Shown here: positions 39,558 through 50,300 of the stretch, one piece after another
How positions within the stretch are numbered: the stretch's first letter is position 1
Layout of the letters: the number at the start of each line of letters is the position of its first letter
Source of the DNA: an uncultured Akkermansia sp.
GTDB lineage: Bacteria > Verrucomicrobiota > Verrucomicrobiia > Verrucomicrobiales > Akkermansiaceae
Assembly (NCBI GenBank): GCA_947589295.1
Contig: CANQBZ010000001.1
Coordinates: 62,001 to 126,000 of the forward strand
Length of the DNA stretch: 64,000 nt
Direction of reading: 5' to 3'
The notes under the pieces: generated by a model
Told to the model about the DNA's origin: nothing
The model's database searches: none
What the model saw: only the letters and a program-made list of their open reading frames with translations
Made by a program: the position numbers and the translations under genes

Positions 39558-41252
39558 TTAAAGAGAAGCGGCGAGGTGTTGAATCCTATCAGCCACATTG
39601 AGGAGTTGCTGCCTTTGGGATGGCGAAAGGCGGACAGTTTGCGCCTTTTCCAAAGCGTTTTCGATTTCCGGGAAAAGTCCGGCGCTCTGCAAATTAGCCC
39701 GCAGTTGGTCGCACATGCGGTCGAATTGACCTCGCATCGAGGTTTCGGTCTTTGTCGTCATTTCATCCACAGCTGCAGAGAACTCCGCAATAGCCCGACT
39801 GCGAATGACTTTACCCAGCATACGCATCGGCATCAGCTCACGGACTCCGGGGATTTTATCCCCGACAAAACGGACAATCATATCGCCAATGAACCCGGTC
39901 GGCATAATCAACGAAAAAACGGCAATATCGAGCGCATAGAGCACCCAATGTGGGGTATTTGTCAGCAAGCGAATGAATGAGCTGCAGCCGGAGAATATAT
40001 CCGAATCCGGCAGCCGGAACACGCTCTCAAGCATCACACGGTAGCTACCCTCAATCCTGCCAAGAGTGTTCTCAAAATCGTTTCTCGCCAGTTTCAGCAA
40101 ACGCTGAACGCGCTCCGGGAGCAGCTCCTGCCACGTCTTAACGGCGTCCAGCACCTCCGTGGCATCTTTCTTTTGCTCCAAATCCTCCTTGTAGCCAATT
40201 TTCAACTTCTCCAACCAATGCTTGAGATTTTCCAGGAAATTGTACTGAGCCGCTGCAACATCTTCTAGCAAACTGCGCACCACGCGCTGGTACTCCTCGC
40301 GCTTAGCCGCCAGTACTTGCCTGATGGACTCGATCTCCTCCGCGCCCTTGCCGTCCATCTCCAGGCGCGAGACCACTGCGGCGCGCAGGCGTTCCAAAAG
40401 GGGGCGCATATCACGCACCGCACGCGCCCGGTACCCACGCTGCACCTCGCCACGCAGAAAAGTATCCAGCTCCACTCGTACTTTTTCATCATTCTGCAAT
40501 GCAGTTTGCCTCTTGGCGAGGGAGAAGACAGAAATACCCACATTTGACACACCAATGCCGCCGAGCTGCGCGATGATGGTGGCGCAGAGGTCGTCAAATT
40601 GGGAGCCGATCTCGGACTCCATGGTGGTGAGAACCACATGTATAGGCAGACTGGGCTGCTGCATGCCCGCCAAGTCCGCCAGGAGGTTAAGTTCCCGCTC
40701 GCTGAGCTGTTGCGCCCGCACCGCATACAGAAGAGCGTGCGCCGTGCGGGCTTCGTACATGGTGCTCACATACACGTCCGAGTTCGTGGTATTGAGCCCC
40801 GGGGTGTCCACCAACGTGATGCCGGGCGGTAGAATGCCCGGCTCTGCAATGACCACTTTGCTGTACTGCTTGGCAAGGCGCGCACGCTCCTCGTCGGACT
40901 GCGCTGTCACCACCCGCGCTACATCCTCCGGCAGAAAATTCTCGCGACTCTCCACAAGGGTTTCATCTTGCGTAGTCGTGTCACGCTTCCACGTTTCCAT
41001 CCGCATCTGCCCGCTACTCAGGTGAGTAGGAACAGCCGTGGCTTCCAGATAATCCACAGGCAATACATTTCTCTCCAAAAAAAGGCGGTTGATAAGCGTA
41101 CTCTTCCCAGTCTTAAAATCGCCGATGACGACGACCTTGAGACTACGCTTCGTCACCTGCTCGCGCATACCCGCGAAAGCAGACGTCAAATTGCCATCCT
41201 CCAATGCCTCAGCTATCTTCCCTGCTTCCCGGATTATTTCGTCGATGTTCAT
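39558..41252 (-). CDS. Dynamin-like GTPase D, paralogue of B
   Basis: A 564-residue dynamin-like protein. G1 GDFKTGKST 44-52; switch I in LPVDYLEATAVPTHLSSG; G3 DTPGLNTT from 149; a helical stalk from about 290; a hydrophobic paddle-like segment at about 436-462 (WVLYALDIAVFSLIMPTGF); closing helical C-terminus. It aligns throughout with gene B (42200-43960), including MQQPSLPIHVV and the YVxTMxEARTAHAxLYxVR block, so the two arose by duplication. Bacterial dynamins often work as side-by-side pairs with one partner carrying the membrane-inserting paddle. It lies 20 bp after gene C and 31 bp before gene E. Confidence 0.9.
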   Translation of the reverse strand: MNIDEIIREAGKIAEALEDGNLTSAFAGMREQVTKRSLKVVVIGDFKTGKSTLINRLFLERNVLPVDYLEATAVPTHLSSGQMRMETWKRDTTTQDETLVESRENFLPEDVARVVTAQSDEERARLAKQYSKVVIAEPGILPPGITLVDTPGLNTTNSDVYVSTMYEARTAHALLYAVRAQQLSERELNLLADLAGMQQPSLPIHVVLTTMESEIGSQFDDLCATIIAQLGGIGVSNVGISVFSLAKRQTALQNDEKVRVELDTFLRGEVQRGYRARAVRDMRPLLERLRAAVVSRLEMDGKGAEEIESIRQVLAAKREEYQRVVRSLLEDVAAAQYNFLENLKHWLEKLKIGYKEDLEQKKDATEVLDAVKTWQELLPERVQRLLKLARNDFENTLGRIEGSYRVMLESVFRLPDSDIFSGCSSFIRLLTNTPHWVLYALDIAVFSLIMPTGFIGDMIVRFVGDKIPGVRELMPMRMLGKVIRSRAIAEFSAAVDEMTTKTETSMRGQFDRMCDQLRANLQSAGLFPEIENALEKAQTVRLSPSQRQQLLNVADRIQHLAASL

Positions 41253-41272
41253 AAAATAAGTACATGTTTCAA

Positions 41273-42088
41273 TTACAACGCTTGAAGTTGCTTAAAGAGC
41301 TTCGGCACGCCGCTCTCTCGTTCGACTCCATCCCATGACGGCACCGGCTCGTCCCCAATAAAGATCCTCCAGTCACGCTTCAATACCTCCTCCATTTCCC
41401 TTTCTTTTTCGCTCAATTTGTTCGCATCCACCACAGAGGAGAACGGCGAGGCATATAGCCAATATCTCAGCGCCCGTAGCTGCCGCGCATACAGCGCAAG
41501 CCTCGCGTGAATAACGACAATCGGCGGTTTCTTTGCACCGATGGATTCTACATCCGACCTGATGGTAGCCACGAGGTCGCCCAAACTACCACGCTCAACA
41601 CCTTGGGGATTCAACGCTAGCACCACCTTTTTCCTTCTCAGCCGTTTCTGATAAAAAACTTTTTGTCGCTCTTCGAGGCCGTATGCTCGGCAAACATAAA
41701 TAATGTGGGAGGCCTCCTCAATGCTCCTCTCTCTATACTCCGCCGCTTCCTGAGACTCGCCTGCCGAATCAAATCCAGGCGTATCCCTCACTATGCAGCC
41801 TAGCTCCTCTAATATTGGTGTGCGCAAAAAGTAATTCTGCTCGCATTCCGTGGAAGTGACATCCAAGATCGGCAGTGCATGGAGCGGAAAGTACTTTTTC
41901 TTTCGCTTCGGCAGACGTATCTGTACATACTCTTCTTTGGCGGAGTCGCTCAGCGCCGCACAAGTCCTCCGCCATGGGGAACAGTTCCCTATCCCCGGCA
42001 TCTCTCGCCCTCCGCACAAATAGGAGAACAGCGTGGACTTACCCGTTTGGTAATCCCCCAGCAGCAAAACGGTTTCTCCTTTTTTCAT
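41273..42088 (-). CDS. Compact dynamin-family G domain C (no stalk)
   Basis: A 271-residue GTPase that is little more than a G domain. G1 GDYQTGKST 11-19; the following LFSYLCGGREMPGIG matches gene E (MFNYLCGGKELSPSG); G3 DTPG 102-105; a LALNPQG strand stands where a G4 NKxD would be. There is no N-terminal helix and no stalk or paddle, so it cannot remodel membrane alone and may regulate or cap one of the larger GTPases. It starts 111 bp after gene B and ends 20 bp before gene D. Confidence 0.8.
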   Translation of the reverse strand: MKKGETVLLLGDYQTGKSTLFSYLCGGREMPGIGNCSPWRRTCAALSDSAKEEYVQIRLPKRKKKYFPLHALPILDVTSTECEQNYFLRTPILEELGCIVRDTPGFDSAGESQEAAEYRERSIEEASHIIYVCRAYGLEERQKVFYQKRLRRKKVVLALNPQGVERGSLGDLVATIRSDVESIGAKKPPIVVIHARLALYARQLRALRYWLYASPFSSVVDANKLSEKEREMEEVLKRDWRIFIGDEPVPSWDGVERESGVPKLFKQLQAL

Positions 42089-42199
42089 AAAGTATGACCC
42101 TAAGCCTTACATCCCTCAGCTCCCTCCCCCAGAGGAGGCGCGACCACCATGAGGCAGTCGCGCCAGCTCCGGAAAATAGTCCGGCAGGCAACGCTCCTA

Positions 42200-43960
42200 T
42201 CACAGGGCTGCCATCCACTGCTTGCAAAGAGCAATCTTCTCTTGCAGCCGTGCCTTCTCCTCCTCCGGGACAGCGCCACTACGAGCCATCTGCATGGCAT
42301 GTTCCATCTCAGAGAAACCGCCGTTTTGCATCGCCTTTTCAGATATTTGCTCGGTGATGGCATCAAACCGCTGTGCGATTTTCTTCGTGATTTCGTCGGA
42401 ACACTTCGCGAAGTACTCTCCAAGCTGCGGAATTAATTGTCCCTTGGCTATGTTTGCCATGATGGCTGTGGGCAACACCTTTTTGAGGAGCGGCAGTTTT
42501 CCGAGGAAAAAGCGTATGATTATATCCGTGAAGAAACCACCAGGTATAAGCTCTCCAGAAAGAATGTAATCCAGAATAGTGATGAGTGTAGACGGCACCA
42601 TCTTAATGGCATTCAAGAAGAGACCTTCCAACTCCACCGGCATAATGCCATCCATCGTCATTTCCGTCTCCATCTTCTCACCGTATGTATTACTGATGCG
42701 CATTAAGACAAGCTTAAAGTCCCCGGCAGCATCCCGGACGATTTTTTCGATCTGTGGCTGGATTACCTCGACCTCGCTTATCTCATCGATCACATTGCTC
42801 ACATCGGAGAGTGTGGCGCATTCCTCGACCTTCTGCACATAGCTGTCGTGCATCGCCTGAAGGCCTTGTTGGACGGCTGCCTCCAACCCCTTTTGGGCTT
42901 CATGAATCTCCTCCAGCATTTGATTCACAATCGTCGTGTACCTGCCCTTCTTCGTCTGCAAATCCCCCTCGAGCTCACGGAGCTTCTCCTCATTTTGCCC
43001 GGCAAAGTTCACGCAGGATTCAAGCGCGATCAGCAAACGACCCAGCAGCGGACGCAAGTCGCGCACCTGACGGATGGCTCGTCCCTGACGCACGGGGCCA
43101 TTGAAGAATGCTTCCAAGTCCTTGGTGATGTCATCCGTAGAGACCGCCGCAGAGGCTGGGGACTCGGTGGAAGTATCGAACGGGTCCCACCCGTCGTCAA
43201 CGTTCACATTCACGCTTCCCTTGCTGCCCATGACGAATACTGACACCCCACACTGAGGAATCCCTACGCCCTCCAACTGCGCCCGGATGGTGCTCTGCAA
43301 ATCACGGTATGCCCGGGGTTCATCTCCCTCCGGCACGCTGACAACTACATGAATCGGCAAGCTGGGCTGCTGCATGCCGGCCATATCGGCCAACAGGGAA
43401 AGCTCACGCTCACTCAGCTGCCGACCGCGCACGACGTAGAGGATGGCGTGCGCCGTGCGAGCTTCCTCCATAGTGCCGACGTAGATGCGCTGATTGGTCG
43501 TATTCAGCCCTGGGGTATCCACCAGCGTGATGCCGGAGGGCAGGATACTCGGCTTGGAGATGCACACATGACTGTATTTCTCCGCAATGGCGGCGCGAGC
43601 TTCCTCCGAATCGGCGGTCACGATGGACTTTACCTGTTCCTGATCGAAGTCGGTCCATTCATTTTGCAGCGTACTCTTACCGTCCTCACCGCGCAGCCAG
43701 GTCTGCAGTCGGGTTTCCCCACTGCTCAAGTGAGTAGGCACCGCCGTTGCCTCCAGATAATCCACCGGCAGCAGATTATCCTTCAGGAAGAGCGTGTTGA
43801 TCAATGTCGATTTACCGGTCTTGAAATCTCCGAGCACGACGACCCTGAGGGTGTCGCCGGAGATTTCCTCCGCCACTTTCTTCAGAGCGCTGACGAGCTC
43901 CGCATTCTTGATGCTCTCCGCCATTTGTATGGCCGAGCTAATGATTTCGTTGGTTTTCAT
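42200..43960 (-). CDS. Dynamin-like GTPase B, paralogue of D
   Basis: A 586-residue dynamin-like protein. G1 GDFKTGKST 44-52; switch I in LPVDYLEATAVPTHLSSG; G3 DTPGLNTT from 148; an acidic insert in the G domain near 255-280 (VNVNVDDGWDPFDTSTESPA) that gene D lacks; helical stalk; hydrophobic paddle-like region at 455-487 (VPSTLITILDYILSG, then FFTDIIIRFFLG). It is paralogous to gene D over most of its length. It lies 30 bp after gene A. Expected to bind and hydrolyse GTP and to insert in or tubulate the inner membrane. Confidence 0.9.
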   Translation of the reverse strand: MKTNEIISSAIQMAESIKNAELVSALKKVAEEISGDTLRVVVLGDFKTGKSTLINTLFLKDNLLPVDYLEATAVPTHLSSGETRLQTWLRGEDGKSTLQNEWTDFDQEQVKSIVTADSEEARAAIAEKYSHVCISKPSILPSGITLVDTPGLNTTNQRIYVGTMEEARTAHAILYVVRGRQLSERELSLLADMAGMQQPSLPIHVVVSVPEGDEPRAYRDLQSTIRAQLEGVGIPQCGVSVFVMGSKGSVNVNVDDGWDPFDTSTESPASAAVSTDDITKDLEAFFNGPVRQGRAIRQVRDLRPLLGRLLIALESCVNFAGQNEEKLRELEGDLQTKKGRYTTIVNQMLEEIHEAQKGLEAAVQQGLQAMHDSYVQKVEECATLSDVSNVIDEISEVEVIQPQIEKIVRDAAGDFKLVLMRISNTYGEKMETEMTMDGIMPVELEGLFLNAIKMVPSTLITILDYILSGELIPGGFFTDIIIRFFLGKLPLLKKVLPTAIMANIAKGQLIPQLGEYFAKCSDEITKKIAQRFDAITEQISEKAMQNGGFSEMEHAMQMARSGAVPEEEKARLQEKIALCKQWMAAL

Positions 43961-43990
43961 GGTAATGGTTGTATGGGAAAAATGGAAAAA

Positions 43991-46303
43991 CTATCTGTTC
44001 GATTCATCGCCGATGGCATTGCGTAACGCATCGATAAGCTCCTTGCATTTCGCTGCATTTGCACTCTTCTCGCGCTGTGCCGCGTACATATCCCGGAAGA
44101 TGTACTGCCTTAACCGTCGGAGGGCATCACGCCACCCTTCTTCCGCCCCATCCTGAGTACACAGCTCTAGAGCCGCATTCGATGCACAATCCTCCATCAA
44201 GGAACGGAACTTCCTTGCATTGGCTTTCATCCTCTCGTTGATATAGCGTTCTGCCGAGAAAATCACCCGCCTGAGGAAATTCACATGATCCTTCTCCGGA
44301 TTGCTGGGCGAGGGAGCCTTCAAATCTTTGCGAGACAAAAACTCCGCTACCTTCTTAGTTTCAGAGTCCATATCCTGCGCCCCCTTGAATACATCGAGAG
44401 CTTGATCCTTAACATCATCGATACGACCATAACGCCAACGTGGCACGTCCAACAGATTCAACGCCGGTCGAAGTTCATCTGCCGAAACATAGCTCACCCG
44501 ATCCTCTAGCGTCTCCAGCTCCTTCAGTCCCTCGATAAGCTTGGGGACATCTCCACACGCGTTCGTTTCTACAAGGCGACTGCCAAGGGAAGCCAAACGA
44601 TCCTTTGCCTCCCCACCAGCACACAACTGACCGTATATCGACTCACCCATCGCACCACTGAGCACTTTCTCGACGCGCTCTTGCACATACGGGCTAATCT
44701 TGGCTACCACGCGGCTCAACTCATTTACGTACTGACGGAAAAGAACTTGGTATCTGGGGAAGAAAATTCTGTAGGGTTCCTTATCTTTTTGGCTCACCGT
44801 ACTTTTAACATTTTCTTCCGTGATTTCCGTCTGCACGGCCTTTTTAATCACCTCTTCCCACTTCGTGCGTATGGAATCCACCTCCCGCAGCATTTCATCA
44901 AGTTTCTCCTCTTCGCAAGGATTCTCCGTCAACCCTTCAAACTTTTCACGCAATCTCCCGAAGAATCCTCCTCCATCCCACTTATTGAACCACTCCGAGA
45001 ATTTCGACAACACATCTTCCTCCATCTCTGACGGCAGCTTGGGAGCCTGCTCCTGCAACGGCTTGATCACCTCGTTGCGTACTCCATTTTCGAGGTTGGA
45101 AATTTCATCCCACAGGCTCTGAATCATCTTTTCGTCTTCCCGAGGCAACACCTCATTCAACCGCTCATTCAGATAGATTTTGAATTGGGTCAAGGAGGCT
45201 TCATCCTTCACATTACAGGGAGGAGGAAGGTTGGGAATCACATTTCTCTCGCGAACCTCCTCCAAGCGTTGCTTAGCGCACTTTTCATCGGGATCCACCA
45301 ATTTATGCCAGTTCACGAGGAAGATGGCGCGCTCACGGATGGGATAATCCTTATCGCTCACCTGCCCTAAATTGGCAATGAACTGAGCCAATGATCCGGC
45401 GATGCTCGGAGAATCTTTCGGACGATCGAGGATCACGAGCATATCCGTATCCTCTTTCAGGGTTTTGAGCGTGCGGCGCAGCGCGTGCGGGTTCGGATCA
45501 TCCACCCCGGGTGTATCGCACAAGCACTGATGTTCATCCCCGTTTGGGTAACACTTTCTAACGAGAAGTCGATTTATCAAAGGCTGTTGATCAGTCGCAT
45601 TCGAATGCGACGCAAGCGTACCAAGGTTAGCTATCGAATCCTCCCTTTCCTGACCGAGTAAGGAAAAATTGCTGCCAAGTGCCTTTTGGATGGCATGCAA
45701 ATGCTCAAGCGCCGGTCCGTAATTTAGCGCTGCCATTGAACTGAGCGCCCCCACTCCCGGCAAACGCATGGAGGAAAATGCGGACAGATTTTCAACTTTC
45801 GGCAGGGGAGCATACTCCCCCGGTTTTTCCCATATGGTTTCATTGCCCTTGTTCAGATGCTCCACTTCGCAGTTGATGATATCCAGCAACTCGTCTTCCT
45901 TGTAATAAACAACAGTGATGCCCTCCCTACCGGGGTCTGCCACATGAGTAATCTCGCATGAAACAGCCGTGCACCGCTCTTTCGCATCGGGCAAGTCCTC
46001 AATCCCCGTAAGGTTCTTCAAAAAGGTAGTCTTGCCAGCCTTCTCAGTCCCTGCCACTGCGATATTGATGACCCCCTTTTCAAAGAGCCGCACTTTACGC
46101 TCGATTCTCGCAGCCAGCTCGCTCACCTCATTGATGTAATGCCGGATCTTTTGAGGCTTATTTTCGAAAGCCTGAGATTGCTCCGCCGCAGTTAAGGCCT
46201 CCTGGAGCTTCTGCAACCTCTCACGCTGCTTCTTCAACTTCGGAGCCTGCTTTTGCCGATTTTCGATGATTTCTTTGTTGATGAGTGTGTTTTTCATGGT
46301 CAA
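43991..46303 (-). CDS. Dynamin-like GTPase A, first gene of the cluster
   Basis: A 770-residue GTPase with an N-terminal coiled coil (KLKKQRERLQKLQEALTAAE). G1 GTEKAGKTT 85-93; G2 in KERCTAVSCEI; G3 CDTPGVDDP with DTPG at 263-266; LVNWHKLVD in the G4 position. A long helical C-terminal region follows, with no clear membrane helix. It is not closely similar to genes B-E, so it represents a separate dynamin lineage. It begins the operon; the 150-bp AT-rich stretch before 46303 should hold the promoter, though no confident -35/-10 pair is seen. Confidence 0.85.
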   Translation of the reverse strand: MTMKNTLINKEIIENRQKQAPKLKKQRERLQKLQEALTAAEQSQAFENKPQKIRHYINEVSELAARIERKVRLFEKGVINIAVAGTEKAGKTTFLKNLTGIEDLPDAKERCTAVSCEITHVADPGREGITVVYYKEDELLDIINCEVEHLNKGNETIWEKPGEYAPLPKVENLSAFSSMRLPGVGALSSMAALNYGPALEHLHAIQKALGSNFSLLGQEREDSIANLGTLASHSNATDQQPLINRLLVRKCYPNGDEHQCLCDTPGVDDPNPHALRRTLKTLKEDTDMLVILDRPKDSPSIAGSLAQFIANLGQVSDKDYPIRERAIFLVNWHKLVDPDEKCAKQRLEEVRERNVIPNLPPPCNVKDEASLTQFKIYLNERLNEVLPREDEKMIQSLWDEISNLENGVRNEVIKPLQEQAPKLPSEMEEDVLSKFSEWFNKWDGGGFFGRLREKFEGLTENPCEEEKLDEMLREVDSIRTKWEEVIKKAVQTEITEENVKSTVSQKDKEPYRIFFPRYQVLFRQYVNELSRVVAKISPYVQERVEKVLSGAMGESIYGQLCAGGEAKDRLASLGSRLVETNACGDVPKLIEGLKELETLEDRVSYVSADELRPALNLLDVPRWRYGRIDDVKDQALDVFKGAQDMDSETKKVAEFLSRKDLKAPSPSNPEKDHVNFLRRVIFSAERYINERMKANARKFRSLMEDCASNAALELCTQDGAEEGWRDALRRLRQYIFRDMYAAQREKSANAAKCKELIDALRNAIGDESNR

Positions 46304-46449
46304 GTTTGTATTTAATTTTGCTATCTTCTTGTTTCTCGTTTCGGGTATGTTTGAGTGAGTTTTTTTAGAGCAGAAAAAGTCATATATACATCTTGGAATT
46401 TACTATTTTATCTATTTTTACTATGATAACTCGCTTTTTAAATAGTTTT

Positions 46450-46959
46450 TCACTGATTCAGTTCTATTCGCTCCGGACTAGTTTTATATCTTTTCGTTAG
46501 ATATGTCCAGATAAAAATGAAGTTCATAGTAGAATTTTGGAAAAGTTTTACGGATCGATTCGAAGGAGAGACAAACTTGGAAGGGGAAGCTCTGGAACGG
46601 GACAAGAGCATGGATAACGTGTTAGAAAACCTTTCTCCTCCATCAAGGATAAGGAGCCTGAATTTGGAAAGTCTTCCACTCATGCCGGTACACAGTAAAT
46701 CACCAACCGGAGAAACTCCCTCAACAGCGACGACGCGCACACTCTCCGGCTCTTCGCGAACACCCGCCGCTGCCGAAGCCCAACGATCCAAAACAGCATT
46801 ATTCGCTGCACGCAACCGCAAACCTTCCTCCAACGACATTTCCCCAAGGTGGAACCCAAACGCTCGGCGCCTAGCTTCTCTGCATCCCGATGCTGACGCG
46901 TAGCAACAATTTTCCCCGACTCGTCCCTCAGGACGACGAGCCTGCCCCTTATTCCTCGC
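46450..46959 (-). pseudogene. Decayed coding relic beside an 18-G tract
   Basis: On the minus strand the stretch reads as protein in two frames: from about 46940, GRLVVLRDESGKIVATRQ then HRDAEKLGAERLG, and after a frame change near 46860, HLGEMSLEEGLRLRAANNAV then LDRWASAAAGVREEPESV to about 46680. Together they look like one former gene broken by a frameshift, placed just downstream of a poly-C run (poly-G on plus). No family recognised. The remaining sequence of 46304-47349 has no supported gene. Confidence 0.35.
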
Positions 46960-46977
46960 GGGGGGGGGGGGGGGGGG
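46960..46977. repeat. 18-bp poly-G tract
   Basis: Eighteen consecutive G on the plus strand, followed by A and four more G. Such tracts slip during replication and are used for phase variation in some bacteria. Here it would shift the frame of the minus-strand relic at 46450-46959. The exact length may also be affected by sequencing. Confidence 0.8.
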
Positions 46978-47214
46978 AGGGGATTGATTTTTAACGCATT
47001 GCATAACTTGAGTTACACTCAGTCGGAATACGTATATCACAAATACACCGAGGCTGCAAGTAACTTTTTACATTTTGTCATACACAATTGCAACAAATTA
47101 CCTCATGGAGCCATCCTTATTAGCAGAACAACCGCGTTGGAATCAAGTTGAAAAGTAGAGAACCTCTCCAGTCGGTCGATCGGACTTATTTCCGAACATA
47201 AAAACCGCAAATAG

Positions 47215-47233
47215 GCAGCTGCCCTGCGGCTGC
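47215..47233. terminator. Possible terminator downstream of dnaE
   Basis: GCAGCTG / CGGCTGC form a 7-bp stem (one G-U) with a 5-nt loop; a T5 run follows on the plus strand and a T-rich stretch ending in T5 on the minus strand. It lies about 120 bp beyond the dnaE stop. Weak. Confidence 0.3.
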
Positions 47234-47349
47234 TCCTGTTTTTCACCACTTTGCAACTACGCACGCACAGCTTTGTGAATCATCGCCCGGACCTGCTCCG
47301 CAGCCTCGCTGAGCAGACGCGCGGACTCGGCAAATGGTCATCTCTCACA

Positions 47350-50300
47350 TCACGTATATTGAGAGAGACAGCGGTCAAGTTCGGGGGATGGGGTAATGGC
47401 GAAGGATTTACCTAACTGGATGGTGGCAGCGTTGCCCAGAGAGTTACGGAAAGTAATGCGCACGGGGGTATTGCCGGGATGGTCAGTCAGGATTTTTTTG
47501 ATGAGGGAGATATCCCCAGCATCATGGCGGGTCGTAAGCAGGTTGATGGGGTAGAAAGAGGCGGACTTGCCACGGCGGGAACGAGTGACCGGGTTGATGA
47601 GCTCCAGTCCATTGGCTGACACGCGTTTTCCGCCCGTACGATCATCCTCAGATATGCGAGCACGGAACCGCACGAAGCTGCCTTCCTGCAGCAACCCTTC
47701 TACTGTAGCGGCTTTGGTGTAAGAATCGCCCCACACGAGCGCCTCCGTGCTGCCGGTGAAGTCTTCCACGGTGATGACAGCAAACTTTTGGCCGCTGCTC
47801 TTGCTAGCCTTGATGGCAATGGAGCGGATCATGCCGGCCATGTCGCGCACGTTTTGGATTTCATCGCGGGTGAGCTCCGACAAGCTCCCAATGGGCACGT
47901 ACTTGGGTTGATCGATGATGCCGCGCATAGCGTCCAGTGGATTGCCGGAAAAATAAGCGCCGGTGAGCAATTTTTCTTCATCCAGCCGCTTCTGTTTAGG
48001 CCATTCTGGAATGACCGGAGCAGTCTCCTCCTGCACGGCCGTAGTCGTCATATCAAAGAGGGCCATTTGACCCGCTTCGTTGTCGCGGTGTACAGTGGCG
48101 GCTCCGCTCAGAGCGCGGTCGATGCTCTCAAAGAGTGAGGCTCGACCCACGTGCATGCAATCAAAGGCGCCACACTGGACCAACACCTCGATTTGATTGC
48201 GGCGCACATTTTGAGGCGGGATGCGATAGCAAAAGTCCTCCAGACTGGCGTAGGGGCCGTGGGCTTCGCGCTCTTCCTCAATGACGCGTACGGTATCGGA
48301 GCTCATGCTCTTCACTGCCGCCAGGCCGAAGCGCACAGCCAAGCGTCCGTTGGGCATGGTTTCCGGGCGGAATTTAACGGCCGAGTGGTTCACACAAGGT
48401 CCGAGCACCTCGATACCCATGCGGTTCGCCTCTTGGATGAAAATGCCGATTTTCTCATTGGTCGCCTCGTTGGACATGAGACCGCAGAGGAATTCTACGG
48501 GAAAATGCGCTTTCAAGTAAGCTGTCCAATAGGAGATATGACCGTAGCATGCAGAATGAGATTTATTGAACCCATAGCCGGCAAACTTTTGGATTTTATC
48601 GAAGATGGCATTAGCAGTTGTTTCATCAATGCCGTTGGTTTCGCGACATCCCTTCACGAAGCGAGCGCGCTGCTCTTTCATTTCCTCCAGGTCCTTGTGT
48701 CCCATGGCACGGCGCAGCAAGTCGGCGCCACCCAGCGTGTAGCCGGCCAGCAGCTTGGCGGCCGCCTGCACCTGCTCCTGGTAAATCATCACCCCGTAGG
48801 TAGGACCGGAGACCTGTTCGAGCAGCGGGTGCTCGTACTCCGCCGTTTTTTCACCCTTCTTTACGGCGATCATCTCGTCCATGAACTGCATAGCGCCCGG
48901 GCGGTAGAGGGCGAGCAGCGCGATGATGTCATCGATTTTGTCAATCCCATAACGGCGACACGTGTCAACCATGCCGCCACTCTCTAACTGGAACACGCCC
49001 ATGGTATCCCCGCGGTTGAGCAACGCCAGCGTCTCCGCATCGCGGATATCCACCTCATCATAGCGAAAATCCGGCACGCGCATGCGCACGTAGCGCTCGG
49101 CGTCTTTCATCACCGTGAGCGTCTTGAGTCCCAGGAAATCCATCTTGAGCAGACCGGCGTTGTAGATGGCTCCCATGTCGCACTGCGCCACCACCTCGCC
49201 TGCCGGATTGCTCAAGTCATCCCGAGTGAGCGCCACGTACTCATCCAAGGGGCGGTCGCCGATCACCACGCCGGCGGCGTGCATCCCCACGTTGCGAATG
49301 GTGCCTTCCAGCTTGAGTGCGTACTTCCACACTTCGCCATACGTGCTGTCCATGACGAGTTGACGCAGCTCCTCGTTGTTGTCGTAGCTGCTTTTGAGGC
49401 TGACATTCGGACCACTTTCAATGAGCTTGGCGATGCGGTCGCTGTCTGCATAGCTGAGGTCGAGCACGCGCGCCACATCGCGAATGACCGATTTGGCGCC
49501 CATGGTGCCGTAGGTGATGATATGGCTCACGGCACGCTCACCGTACTTGTTGCGTACGTAATCGATGACCTCCGGGCGACGCGTTTGACAGAAGTCGATG
49601 TCGATATCTGGTGGACTGACTCGCTCCGGGTTCAAGAACCGCTCGAAGAGCAAATCGAAAGACATGGGGTCGATGTTGGTGATGCGCATGCAATACGCCA
49701 CCAGAGAGCCAGCGGCAGACCCACGCCCAGGCCCGACGGGAATATCGTGATCCTTCGCCCAGTTAATGAAATCAGCTGTGATGAGGAAGTAGCTTGCAAA
49801 ACGCAGCTGATTAATGACCCCCAACTCCTTGTCCAAACGTTCGCGCAGCACGGCATCATTCTTAGCGCGCTGCTCCCCGTAACGCTTGGCCAAACCCTCA
49901 TAGCAAACTTTGCGCAGATATTCCTCACGCGGCGAGCCATCCGGCGTGGCAAACTCCGGATATCGCTCGGTGGATGTGGAATCCAATTTGATGGATATGT
50001 TGCAGCGCGCGGCAATTTTTTGCGTATTGTCGTAAGCCTCCGGGTAATCCGGAAAAAGCTCGAGCATTTCCTCCTCGCTCTTCAAGTAGGAAGATGCTGG
50101 GTATCGCAGCCGTTTGGCATCCATACGCTTGTTGCCCGTGCCTACGCAGATGAGGATATCGTGCGCATCGTGGTCGGCGGCGTTCAGGAAGTGCGCATCA
50201 TTCGTTACCACCAATGGCACATGATGTTTGCGCGCTAAGCGCACTAGCTCCGGAGTGCAATACCGCTCATCTTCCAATTCATGGTCCTGGAGCTCCACAA

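Noticed and set aside
46517..46903. A plus-strand 128-codon frame in the gap before dnaE
   Set aside because: Its second half is low-complexity Ser/Thr/Pro/Arg sequence, and the opposite strand makes better protein sense.
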